A DNA stretch of 9,588 nucleotides, from assembly GCA_012513545.1 (NCBI GenBank), contig JAAZCB010000487.1, forward strand, positions 1 through 9,588, in the 5' to 3' direction. Source of the DNA: Clostridiaceae bacterium (GTDB lineage: Bacteria; Bacillota_A; Clostridia; Acetivibrionales; Acetivibrionaceae). Of this stretch, positions 1 to 6,051 are shown piece after piece. The notes beneath the pieces were generated by a model. That model worked only from the letters and a program-made list of their open reading frames with translations. It was not told the origin of the DNA and made no database searches. Position numbers and translations under genes: made by a program. Each line of letters opens with the position of its first letter. The first letter of the stretch is position 1.

Positions 1-758
1 AGATCCTTTTCTTCGACACCTATATATTCAACAGATACTGGAAGTATGTATTCCAAAGCTTCATTTATATGTTTGAAAAGATAAACATCAACTTTTTTTA
101 TTTTGTCTTCCAGGTTTATCTTTTCTGTATTAATAAGAAGGTTATTTCTACTAAGTGCTGCAGATAAATCGGTTCCATATTTAAGAGAGGTATGCTCCTT
201 TCCATTAATGAGGATTTTAACTCCATTTATTGTCTTAAACTCGGTTAATGCATATACAATTGCTGCAACTATGTTTTGTTCCGATTTTTTATCTGCATAA
301 TTTAAAACATGTTCATTAAAATCAACAGTAGCAATTTCTTCTTTTATACTTATACCTTTAATTTCCGTATTTTCCGGAAGAACAGGAATAAGTCCATAGG
401 CTTTTGCCTGTTTCCTGTTTATTTCAGCATCAACCATTGATCTCAATACCGCTTTTGCTATGCCTTCCTCCTTCTTGATTGTTCTTGTAATAGGAACAAG
501 CATTCCCTCCTTATCCTTGTAATAAACGGTAACTTCGACCATATCATCCGTTATACCTGTGGTAACCGGTTCTTTTGTTGTTTCGTTTTTTTGAGTTTCC
601 TTGATTGAGTTTATGTCATCAGTTTTCTTTGGTTGGGCTGTGGTTGTGTTTAACTTCTCTTCCTCCGGATTATTACTTATAATCTTATCTACAGGTATCT
701 GACAACCTGATAGTAAAACTGCTACCAGTATTGTTCCTAGACAAAAAAATTTCTTCAT
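1..758 (-). CDS. GerMN-domain lipoprotein, C-terminus cut by window edge
   Basis: Reading leftward from ATG at 756-758, 252 codons are open to the window edge with no stop, so the C-terminus is missing. Residues 1-19 form a lipoprotein signal: MKK, a hydrophobic stretch, then the lipobox LLSGC with Cys19 as the predicted lipidated residue. A polar, Thr/Lys/Glu-rich linker spans about residues 25-70. A complete GerMN domain follows (about 74-210; VEVTVYYKDKEG, then IATVDFNEHVLNY and INGVKILINGKEH). A second one starts at about 223 (VDVYLFKHINEALEYILP) and is cut off. Two GerMN domains behind a lipobox match the layout of Bacillus GerM, a sporulation/germination lipoprotein anchored outside the membrane. 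Some non-sporulation lipoproteins share the fold, so a spore role is inferred. AAGGAG at 769-774 supports this start. It lies 132 bp downstream of the amidase gene on the same strand, without a clear terminator between them, so partial cotranscription is possible. Confidence 0.9.
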   Translation of the reverse strand, partial: MKKFFCLGTILVAVLLSGCQIPVDKIISNNPEEEKLNTTTAQPKKTDDINSIKETQKNETTKEPVTTGITDDMVEVTVYYKDKEGMLVPITRTIKKEEGIAKAVLRSMVDAEINRKQAKAYGLIPVLPENTEIKGISIKEEIATVDFNEHVLNYADKKSEQNIVAAIVYALTEFKTINGVKILINGKEHTSLKYGTDLSAALSRNNLLINTEKINLEDKIKKVDVYLFKHINEALEYILPVSVEYIGVEEKD

Positions 759-771
759 ATATCTTCTACTC

Positions 772-800
772 CTTACAGTAAAATATTGTATTACTGTAAG
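772..800. promoter_or_regulatory. Perfect 10-bp dyad over the GerMN promoter, likely operator
   Basis: CTTACAGTAA (772-781) and TTACTGTAAG (791-800) are perfect reverse complements separated by 9 bp. The predicted -10 TACAAT lies in the 9-bp centre, and the left arm touches the AAGGAG ribosome binding site (769-774). If the predicted start near 778 is right, most of one arm is not transcribed, so a protein-binding operator is more likely than an RNA hairpin. If transcription reads through from the amidase gene, the hairpin could form and partly mask the ribosome binding site. The regulator is unknown. Confidence 0.5.
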
Positions 801-812
801 TATAGTCAACAA
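785..812 (-). promoter_or_regulatory. Candidate promoter of the GerMN lipoprotein gene
   Basis: On the minus strand, TACAAT (785-790) matches the -10 consensus at five of six positions. TTGTTG (807-812) is a weak -35 at a 16-bp spacing. TTGACT (804-809) is a better hexamer but lies only 13 bp from that -10. Transcription would start near 778, giving a leader of about 20 nt that contains the ribosome binding site. A sporulation sigma-E promoter is possible for a GerM-like gene, but I see only a poor match. Confidence 0.4.
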
Positions 813-890
813 TAAAGAAATTTATAATTTATAGTATATAATTTTTAGAAAAATTTTGTATTTATATATTCAGGCATTCCTCATTTACTT

Positions 891-3800
891 TTAGTCCACT
901 TCCGAAAGTGACTGAATTATGGCTTCACATAAAGCCTCCGCTGCTTTTTGCCTGAAGGATTCAGTCTTAAGTCTTGCCAGATCTTCCTTATTTGTTAAGA
1001 ACGCCACTTCCGCCAGCGCTGCATCCATCTTTGTAGCTTTTAAGACTACCAGATTAGGCCTTTCAATAATCTTTCTGTAATTTGTGTTTAGTTTTCCTAC
1101 CAGGCTGTCCTGTATAATTTGTGCAAATCTCTTGCCATTAAAGCTGGTGTCATTTTTGTCCTGAGGATAATACAATGTTTCGGTGCCTTTATGACTAGAA
1201 AGATATGCATTATTATGTATACTTAAAAACAGTGTAGCATTAAGCTTGTTTGCAATGTATGCCCTTTCATAAAGACCAACATAGCTGTCGTCTTCCCTAA
1301 TCATATATGTTTTGATGTTCTTTTTCTTAAGAAGCTCATTAAGTCTTAATGCAATATCAAGGTTAAGATCTTTTTCGTTTACCCCTCCATATACAGCTCC
1401 AGGTTCCTCTCCTCCATGTCCCGGGTCAATTACTACAAGTTTATCCCCTTTAGAGTACCTTTTTAATACTGTTATGGCTGTATCTCCAAGATAATCCCTG
1501 GCAATTACATGATAATTATAAGGCTCCCTGGAAGTAAAAACTATGCTTGTTTCGTTTGTATCCTCATTCTTTATAATCTTAACATTTTTCAGCACTCCAT
1601 CGTTTATATTCATAACACCGCTGCCAAGGTCACCTAAATCATTGGGAAAAGTAATGGTGTATTGCAATCCATCTGAATCAAACCTGTCGGTATAGAGGTT
1701 CTTTAGGTTTTCACCGCCTTCTGTCAGTTTGATTCCGCTTAAAATAAAGTGAATCCTGTCTCCATTATTATGGTAGGTAATATTTTTATATGCAGGCTTT
1801 GCTACAGTCACTACGAGTTTGCCATCTTCGCTTTCTGTACTATACTGTGCATCCTTCAAAAGGTCTATTACCACTCTCGAAGCATTCTTGCCATTTAGAG
1901 CATATCTTATTGAATCTACAAATGAACCCTTTACATCGACTCTCCCCTGTTCATCTTCCATAACAGTGTCAGGAAGGTCAATTACAATTCTTTCCGGATC
2001 GGATAGCCTGCTGATACTGTATTTGTCATTTACGGTATCAAGAATCACTTTATCAAAACCATTATCTATCTCATAGTCTATTTTCAATGTACCGGGCGAC
2101 ATGGTAATTGTGCCATCGGAATCTTCTGCTTTTGTAGTCTCCGGTTTTGGGGTTTCAAGCTTCGTAGCCTCAGGCTTTGGTGTTTCCGGTTTCGGTGTTT
2201 CAAGCTTCGTGGTTTCCGGTTTCGGTGTTTCAGGTTTAGGAGTTTCAGGCTTCGGAGTTTCAAGCTTCGTAGCCTCTGGCTTAGGTGTAGCAGGTTTTAC
2301 TGTATTAGTAGGTTTCGGCTCCTGTTTTGGCTGTTCGTCCGCTTGCGAGCCTATTGCAAACAATATTGCCATTTTTCCTTTTGCTTCGATAACTTCATAC
2401 TGAACCTTGTCTTTCAGCTCAATAATCACCCTTGAAGAAGTCTTATCAACACCTTGATAAGTGAAGAAGTCTATCAGGTCACTTTTTACATCTACTCTTT
2501 GTTCCTTTTCAGGACCTACAGCATTTGGAAAGTCAATAAAAATCCTATTATAATCAATTTGCTTTATGATTCTATAATTTTTATAGTCGTTTAATAGCAT
2601 TACAATTTGTTCGATATTACCTTCATCAAGATATTTTACATCAATATTATTGGAAACTTTAGGTTCTCTGCCTCCATCAGACCTGCTTGATACTGTTATG
2701 GAATCTCTTACAGCTACCTGATCTCCTTTATTCCATATATATACAACCAGAAGACCCTCCTGCTTTACAAGCTTATACTCCGGGTCCTTCTTAACATCAA
2801 CAACTACCCTTGCAACATTCTGTTCATTCTGAGCGTACCTTACAGAACTTATAATTTTGCTGTTAATGTTCATTACCTGCTGCTTTCCCGGTGCCGAAGC
2901 ACCAGGTATGTCTATGACCAGCCTCTGGCGGCCAGGCTCATTTAAAAAGAACTCTTTATATTCCTTTAAATCATTTGCTCTTATATAAATCTCCTCATGA
3001 TCGGATTTCACAATATGCTTAACATCAAGTTCATTACTTATTGCCGCAACGGGTTCATCCGCCACCGGCACCTGCTCATTTTTCGGTATATCAGCGATGT
3101 CCAGGCTTGCATCTGCTGCCTTAAGGTTCAACACCAATTTAGACCCATTTTCCAAAAGCCTGTATTGAGGTTGTCCCACAACATCCAGAACAACCCTTGC
3201 GGTTTCATCATCAAACTGTCCGCATCTTACGGCTTTGATAATGTCATTGTTGACATCAATGCTTTTCTTCTCACTCAAAACTTTCGTATTCGAGAAATCT
3301 ATTACTATCTTATCCTGTTCATTCAGCCTCATAATCCTGTAATTGCTGTACTTGTCAAGAGCTATTTCAACCTCATCAAGACCATCTTTTTTTGAGTATT
3401 TTATTTCATTTAAGCTTGCAAAAGTTGATACATTCTTACTGTCTACTGAAATCTCATTTATACTGTCATTCCAACCAACCTTCATATTCAATTGCTCTCC
3501 GACAAAGCGCAGCGGAACCATAGTTCTGTCGTTAATTATCTTTGCCGGTACTTCCATCTTGACTTTTGCTCCATTTATAACGGCATTCTCATCGTTAATT
3601 GTTAATTCGACAATTGTCCCATTATATGAAACACTTACTTTTTTATCTTTTTCATTCCATAAAACCGCAGCACCAAGCTTTTCAAATATAGCCCTAACCG
3701 GAACAAGCGAACGCCCATTCATAATTATTGGCGGAATATCTGAAGAAACAGTCTCATTGTTTACTTTTAAGATACAAATATTGCCTGTATACTTATGTAC

Positions 3801-3899
3801 TTTCCCGTCATATTTCAGAAGCAATTCACCTGCATAACCCACCATTGAGTTAGTTAAGATAATCACAACTGCAGTTAAAACCAAAATATACTTTTTCAT
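891..3899 (-). CDS. Secreted multi-AMIN N-acetylmuramoyl-L-alanine amidase
   Basis: The 1002-residue product is a zinc amidase that cleaves the bond between N-acetylmuramic acid and L-alanine in peptidoglycan. Domains: signal peptide (1 to about 24); copper-amine-oxidase-like N-terminal domain (about 42-153, with MNGRSLVPVRAIFEKLGA and NDRTMVPLRFVGEQL), common in clostridial wall proteins and not an oxidase; AMIN domains at about 164-260, 292-390, 418-515 and 604-701; a weaker AMIN-like region (704-813); and Amidase_3 (about 820-1000). Zinc ligands are His828 (DPGHGG), Glu842 (GVNEKDL) and His895 (SIHNNA); the catalytic Glu is Glu964 (AEVAFLTN), so it looks active. AMIN domains are known from AmiC and PilQ, where they bind peptidoglycan or septal wall. 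A repetitive Thr/Pro/Lys/Glu linker (about 523-592) separates AMIN 3 and 4. ATG at 3899 is preferred because GAGGTG sits 7 nt upstream and MKK starts a normal signal peptide; the ATG at 3914 overlaps that ribosome binding site. The 5' region is unusually rich in small dyads. Confidence 0.93.
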   Translation of the reverse strand: MKKYILVLTAVVIILTNSMVGYAGELLLKYDGKVHKYTGNICILKVNNETVSSDIPPIIMNGRSLVPVRAIFEKLGAAVLWNEKDKKVSVSYNGTIVELTINDENAVINGAKVKMEVPAKIINDRTMVPLRFVGEQLNMKVGWNDSINEISVDSKNVSTFASLNEIKYSKKDGLDEVEIALDKYSNYRIMRLNEQDKIVIDFSNTKVLSEKKSIDVNNDIIKAVRCGQFDDETARVVLDVVGQPQYRLLENGSKLVLNLKAADASLDIADIPKNEQVPVADEPVAAISNELDVKHIVKSDHEEIYIRANDLKEYKEFFLNEPGRQRLVIDIPGASAPGKQQVMNINSKIISSVRYAQNEQNVARVVVDVKKDPEYKLVKQEGLLVVYIWNKGDQVAVRDSITVSSRSDGGREPKVSNNIDVKYLDEGNIEQIVMLLNDYKNYRIIKQIDYNRIFIDFPNAVGPEKEQRVDVKSDLIDFFTYQGVDKTSSRVIIELKDKVQYEVIEAKGKMAILFAIGSQADEQPKQEPKPTNTVKPATPKPEATKLETPKPETPKPETPKPETTKLETPKPETPKPEATKLETPKPETTKAEDSDGTITMSPGTLKIDYEIDNGFDKVILDTVNDKYSISRLSDPERIVIDLPDTVMEDEQGRVDVKGSFVDSIRYALNGKNASRVVIDLLKDAQYSTESEDGKLVVTVAKPAYKNITYHNNGDRIHFILSGIKLTEGGENLKNLYTDRFDSDGLQYTITFPNDLGDLGSGVMNINDGVLKNVKIIKNEDTNETSIVFTSREPYNYHVIARDYLGDTAITVLKRYSKGDKLVVIDPGHGGEEPGAVYGGVNEKDLNLDIALRLNELLKKKNIKTYMIREDDSYVGLYERAYIANKLNATLFLSIHNNAYLSSHKGTETLYYPQDKNDTSFNGKRFAQIIQDSLVGKLNTNYRKIIERPNLVVLKATKMDAALAEVAFLTNKEDLARLKTESFRQKAAEALCEAIIQSLSEVD
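2130..2294 (-). repeat. PKPET-type tandem repeat encoding the inter-AMIN linker
   Basis: Fifty-five codons are built from a five-residue unit, PKPET or a close variant. The units group into four blocks, each ending in Thr-Lys and of 10, 20, 15 and 10 residues in translation order; the last three blocks begin Leu-Glu-Thr-Pro-Lys. The DNA is repetitive too (15-bp period), so length may vary by slippage or unequal recombination. The composition suggests an extended, flexible spacer that holds the fourth AMIN domain and the catalytic domain away from the N-terminal modules. Confidence 0.9.
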
Positions 3900-3946
3900 A
3901 TTAAAGCACCTCATATTTTTTATCTTTTGTTAAATTATTGGTTACA

Positions 3947-3975
3947 AAATTATTTTCATTTATTGATATTCTCAA
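3947..3975 (-). promoter_or_regulatory. Candidate promoter of the amidase gene
   Basis: TTGAGA (3970-3975, minus strand) matches five of six -35 positions. It lies 17 bp from TAATTT (3947-3952), which is a poor -10. The start would be near 3940, about 40 nt before the ATG at 3899. The region is so AT-rich that other starts farther upstream are possible. Confidence 0.35.
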
Positions 3976-3981
3976 AGAGAC

Positions 3982-4000
3982 TTGTAATGCATCATTACAA
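3982..4000. promoter_or_regulatory. Inverted TTGTAATG/CATTACAA dyad upstream of amidase promoter
   Basis: TTGTAATG (3982-3989) and CATTACAA (3993-4000) are perfect 8-bp inverted arms with a 3-bp centre. The dyad ends 6 bp upstream of the predicted -35 (3970-3975), a usual place for an activator. Its TGTAAT half-site is the same as in the direct repeat at 4099-4115, which suggests one regulator for both. The binding protein is inferred only. Confidence 0.4.
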
Positions 4001-4033
4001 ACTTATCGATTATTTTCAATAATTCAAAAAACC

Positions 4034-4083
4034 AACTGTAATAATAATTCGACAGTTAGAGAACTTTTCCTGTCGCAAACAGT
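4034..4083. repeat. Cluster of alternating ACTGT/ACAGT arms, competing hairpins
   Basis: On the plus strand AACTGT (4034-4039), ACAGTT (4052-4057), CTGTCG (4070-4075) and ACAGT (4079-4083) alternate. Successive elements can pair: 4034-4039 with 4052-4057 (6 bp), 4050-4055 (CGACAG) with 4070-4075 (6 bp, 14-nt loop), and CTGT at 4070-4073 with ACAG at 4079-4082. These pairings exclude one another. They could be a DNA operator cluster or, if transcribed, an RNA structure. No known riboswitch consensus is recognisable. Confidence 0.4.
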
Positions 4084-4098
4084 AATAATTAATCAATT

Positions 4099-4115
4099 TG
4101 TAATCTTATTGTAAT
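4099..4115 (+). promoter_or_regulatory. Candidate WalR (YycF) box upstream of the amidase gene
   Basis: TGTAAT at 4099-4104 and TGTAAT at 4110-4115 are spaced by 5 bp, which fits the published WalR consensus TGTWAH-N5-TGTWAH exactly. The match is part of a perfect 11-bp tandem repeat (TTGTAATCTTA at 4098-4108 and 4109-4119). WalR is the essential wall-homeostasis response regulator of Firmicutes and controls wall hydrolases, which suits the amidase downstream. Two cautions apply: the box is about 200 bp upstream of the start codon, and the consensus orientation is opposite to the gene. Other OmpR-family regulators with 11-bp direct repeats are alternatives. Confidence 0.45.
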
Positions 4116-4170
4116 CTTAAAATGAAAATACATTTAGAAGAGCAAGCTTATGTTTACATAATGTAGTGAG

Positions 4171-4246
4171 TTCGTGTAAAAAAAGCTCGATATTCTCAAG
4201 CTTTTCGCCTTATATAATAAATAATAAAATATTTCGTGTAAAAAAA
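4171..4246. repeat. Pair of 14-bp direct repeats flanking the pilM terminator
   Basis: TTCGTGTAAAAAAA occurs at 4171-4184 and again at 4233-4246, 62 bp apart. The first copy supplies the T-tract of the pilM terminator on the minus strand, and the second lies directly after the pilM stop codon. This may be the trace of a small local duplication. Confidence 0.5.
4178..4204 (-). terminator. Rho-independent terminator after pilM
   Basis: On the minus strand, AAAGCTTGA (4196-4204) pairs with TCGAGCTTT (4182-4190) as a 9-bp stem with one G-U wobble and a 5-nt loop. A run of four further T residues (4178-4181) extends the T-tract. It starts about 44 bp past the pilM stop codon, so pilM is probably not cotranscribed with the amidase gene. 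Confidence 0.8.
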
Positions 4247-4247
4247 A

Positions 4248-5351
4248 TCAGAGAGTTATTCCAACAGCATTTACCAAAAAATTCAGTTTATCGCTGTTCA
4301 AATTCTTGTTTATGTCAATACCGTCAATATCTAAAAGTCCTACCGGATATACCGGTGTTTGCAGCAGCTTCTCCATATATTCTGCAAGGCCTTTCATCAA
4401 AGACCCTCCACCAATTATGAAAATTTTACCTACTTTAACTCCAAAACACCTTGCCTCGTAAAAAGCCAGGCACATATATATCTGATTTATCAATTTATCC
4501 ATCGGCTCCTTTAATGCACCGTAAACCTTAAGGTGGTCTTCAGGCGCATCATATTGAGGAGGAGTTGAAATACCATACATTTTTTTGAGTCTTTCAGCTT
4601 CAATAGTCGACTTGTAGGTTTCTCTGGAAATAAGTTCATCCATATTCGCACTACCGGTCAATATAACCTTGTTAAACTCCAGAATCCTGTTTCTTAAAAT
4701 ATTTATTATTGTAGTTTCTGAACCAAAGTCAATAACAGCAAAAGCATCTTTATTAAATTCACTTTTGTTTGGATTTACAAACTTTACATTATCAATGCTG
4801 ACCTTGATATTTCTGTTGAAAAATTTAGCAGTGCTGTTTGCCGGAATATCCACGGAAATAGGTTTCAGCCCCAGTTCAAAAAGTACATCAATATAACTGT
4901 TTATGATGTTCTTTCTTACCGCAGTAACAAAAACCTTAACTTTATTAACACCATTATCATTTACTTCCTGCAGAATTTTGTAATCAATTTTATGCTCTTC
5001 GGGATTAATAGGAAGGTTCGCAGCAATTGCATTGTTAACCAGATTATCAATATCCTCTCCGGACACCTTCTCAAGTAAAAATACACGAGAAATTATACTG
5101 GTACCGGACATAACAATTTTTGATTTCTTGACTTTCATTTTGTTTTCTCGTATTATTCTGCTGATCTCACTAGAAACGGCGTCAACATTCTTGATCACAC
5201 CGTTCTTGATGCAATTAATAGGCGTAGGAGCTATTCCAAAGTTTTTTATGTATACCTCGTTATTCTTATTCACTGCGACCTCAACAACTTTGATATTCCT
5301 AAAGCCTACATCAATGCTCAGATAATTGTTTTTCATAAATGGAAATAGCAT
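4248..5351 (-). CDS. pilM: PilM-like type IV pilus assembly ATPase-fold protein
   Basis: The 367-residue product has the actin-like (ASKHA) fold of PilM, the cytoplasmic protein that binds the PilN tail and helps build the type IV pilus inner-membrane platform. Visible signatures are the first phosphate loop (about 11-25, LSIDVGFRNIKVVEV), the second (about 205-216, AVIDFGSETTII) and the adenosine-binding motif (about 310-322, IFIIGGGSLMKGL). Length is normal for the family (about 350). There is no signal peptide or membrane segment, as expected. ATG at 5351 is supported by AAGGGAG 8 nt upstream; the internal Met6 lacks a ribosome binding site. The gene has its own promoter and terminator, and no pilN, pilO, pilB, pilC or pilin gene is in view, so it is a lone copy here. 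FtsA- or EutJ-like members of the fold are alternatives, but the motif layout favours PilM. Confidence 0.85.
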   Translation of the reverse strand: MLFPFMKNNYLSIDVGFRNIKVVEVAVNKNNEVYIKNFGIAPTPINCIKNGVIKNVDAVSSEISRIIRENKMKVKKSKIVMSGTSIISRVFLLEKVSGEDIDNLVNNAIAANLPINPEEHKIDYKILQEVNDNGVNKVKVFVTAVRKNIINSYIDVLFELGLKPISVDIPANSTAKFFNRNIKVSIDNVKFVNPNKSEFNKDAFAVIDFGSETTIINILRNRILEFNKVILTGSANMDELISRETYKSTIEAERLKKMYGISTPPQYDAPEDHLKVYGALKEPMDKLINQIYMCLAFYEARCFGVKVGKIFIIGGGSLMKGLAEYMEKLLQTPVYPVGLLDIDGIDINKNLNSDKLNFLVNAVGITL

Positions 5352-5400
5352 ATCAGTGACTCCCTTAACCCCAAAATATTACAATTAGAATATTAAATTT

Positions 5401-5437
5401 GTGTATTATGATACACTTCTACCTTATCACATTTCAA
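5401..5437 (-). promoter_or_regulatory. pilM promoter with palindrome over the -10
   Basis: On the minus strand TTGAAA (5432-5437) and TATCAT (5408-5413), each five of six to consensus, are 18 bp apart. An alternative is TTGATT with an extended TGATAAGGT -10 just upstream. A 6-bp inverted repeat, GTGTAT (5401-5406) and ATACAC (5411-5416), surrounds the -10 and could be an operator. The leader to the ATG would be about 50 nt. Confidence 0.5.
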
Positions 5438-5518
5438 AGATAAAATCAATATTTTTGAAATTGTAACCTCTAAATACTGATTAAAAACTTTTATTTCCTG
5501 TTTTGGGGCATGATGTTA

Positions 5519-6025
5519 TTAGATGCTTGCTATACATCCGCAGTATTTTTGCCTGTATAGTCCCATTTCCTTTGCTTCTTGCTGGCCCTTTCGGAAGCCC
5601 TCCCTGAAATCACGGTAGTAAAAGGCAATACCATACTTCCCTGCAAAATTATTTCCCAGTTCCTTTATAAGTTCATGGTTTTGATACGGGCTTACAAGGA
5701 GAGTAGTTGTAAAGGCATCAAATCCGTTTGATTTTGCATACCGGGCAGCCTTGTCAAGCCTTACAGTATAACACATGTTACACCTGGATACCTCCTCGTC
5801 ACAGTATTGCTCCCATACCTCCTGCCTTACATCATCAATAAAGTCCACTTTTATATTCTTTATTTCGGCAAACTTAATAACATTCTCCTTTCTCCTGTAA
5901 AACTCTTCCATCGGATGTATGTTAGGGTTAAAATACAATCCCTCAAACTCAATTTCTTCAGCCTTTAAGACACTAGAAGGATAAGTCGAACATGGACCGC
6001 AGCACATATGAAGCAGAAGTTTCAT
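5519..6025 (-). CDS. queH: Epoxyqueuosine reductase QueH (DUF208)
   Basis: The 168-residue cytoplasmic enzyme catalyses the last step of queuosine formation, reducing epoxyqueuosine to queuosine at the wobble base of GUN-anticodon tRNAs; it is the non-cobalamin replacement for QueG. Family marks are all present: HMCCGPC at the N-terminus (Cys8, Cys9, Cys12), CNMCYTVRL (Cys82, Cys85) and the C-terminal YCGC (Cys162, Cys164), which supply the iron-sulfur and metal ligands. The length suits the short form of the family. ATG at 6025 has GAGG about 7 nt upstream. It begins 26 bp after ruvB on the same strand and is the last gene of the ruv operon, since pilM beyond it has its own promoter. I saw no convincing terminator hairpin after its stop codon. 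Confidence 0.93.
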   Translation of the reverse strand: MKLLLHMCCGPCSTYPSSVLKAEEIEFEGLYFNPNIHPMEEFYRRKENVIKFAEIKNIKVDFIDDVRQEVWEQYCDEEVSRCNMCYTVRLDKAARYAKSNGFDAFTTTLLVSPYQNHELIKELGNNFAGKYGIAFYYRDFREGFRKGQQEAKEMGLYRQKYCGCIASI

Positions 6026-6051
6026 TTTATTACCTCAACTTTCCGAAATTA

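Noticed and set aside
759..890. Possible terminator between the amidase and GerMN genes (AATTTTT/AAAAATT dyad)
   Set aside because: The only dyad is pure AT with a 2-nt loop and no GC stem, so it is not a credible terminator.
2101..2403. Plus-strand 100-codon frame rich in VSGFGVSSF repeats
   Set aside because: It is the antisense reading of the PKPET linker of the amidase; the repeats come from the real gene, and there is no ribosome binding site or family match.
2997..3837. Two plus-strand frames of 132 and 164 codons
   Set aside because: Both lie opposite the copper-amine-oxidase-like and AMIN parts of the amidase, which has clear domains; neither resembles a known protein.
3900..4247. 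Possible c-di-AMP (ydaO) or c-di-GMP riboswitch before the amidase gene
   Set aside because: These classes can precede wall amidases, so I looked for their conserved cores, but none of the characteristic motifs is present.
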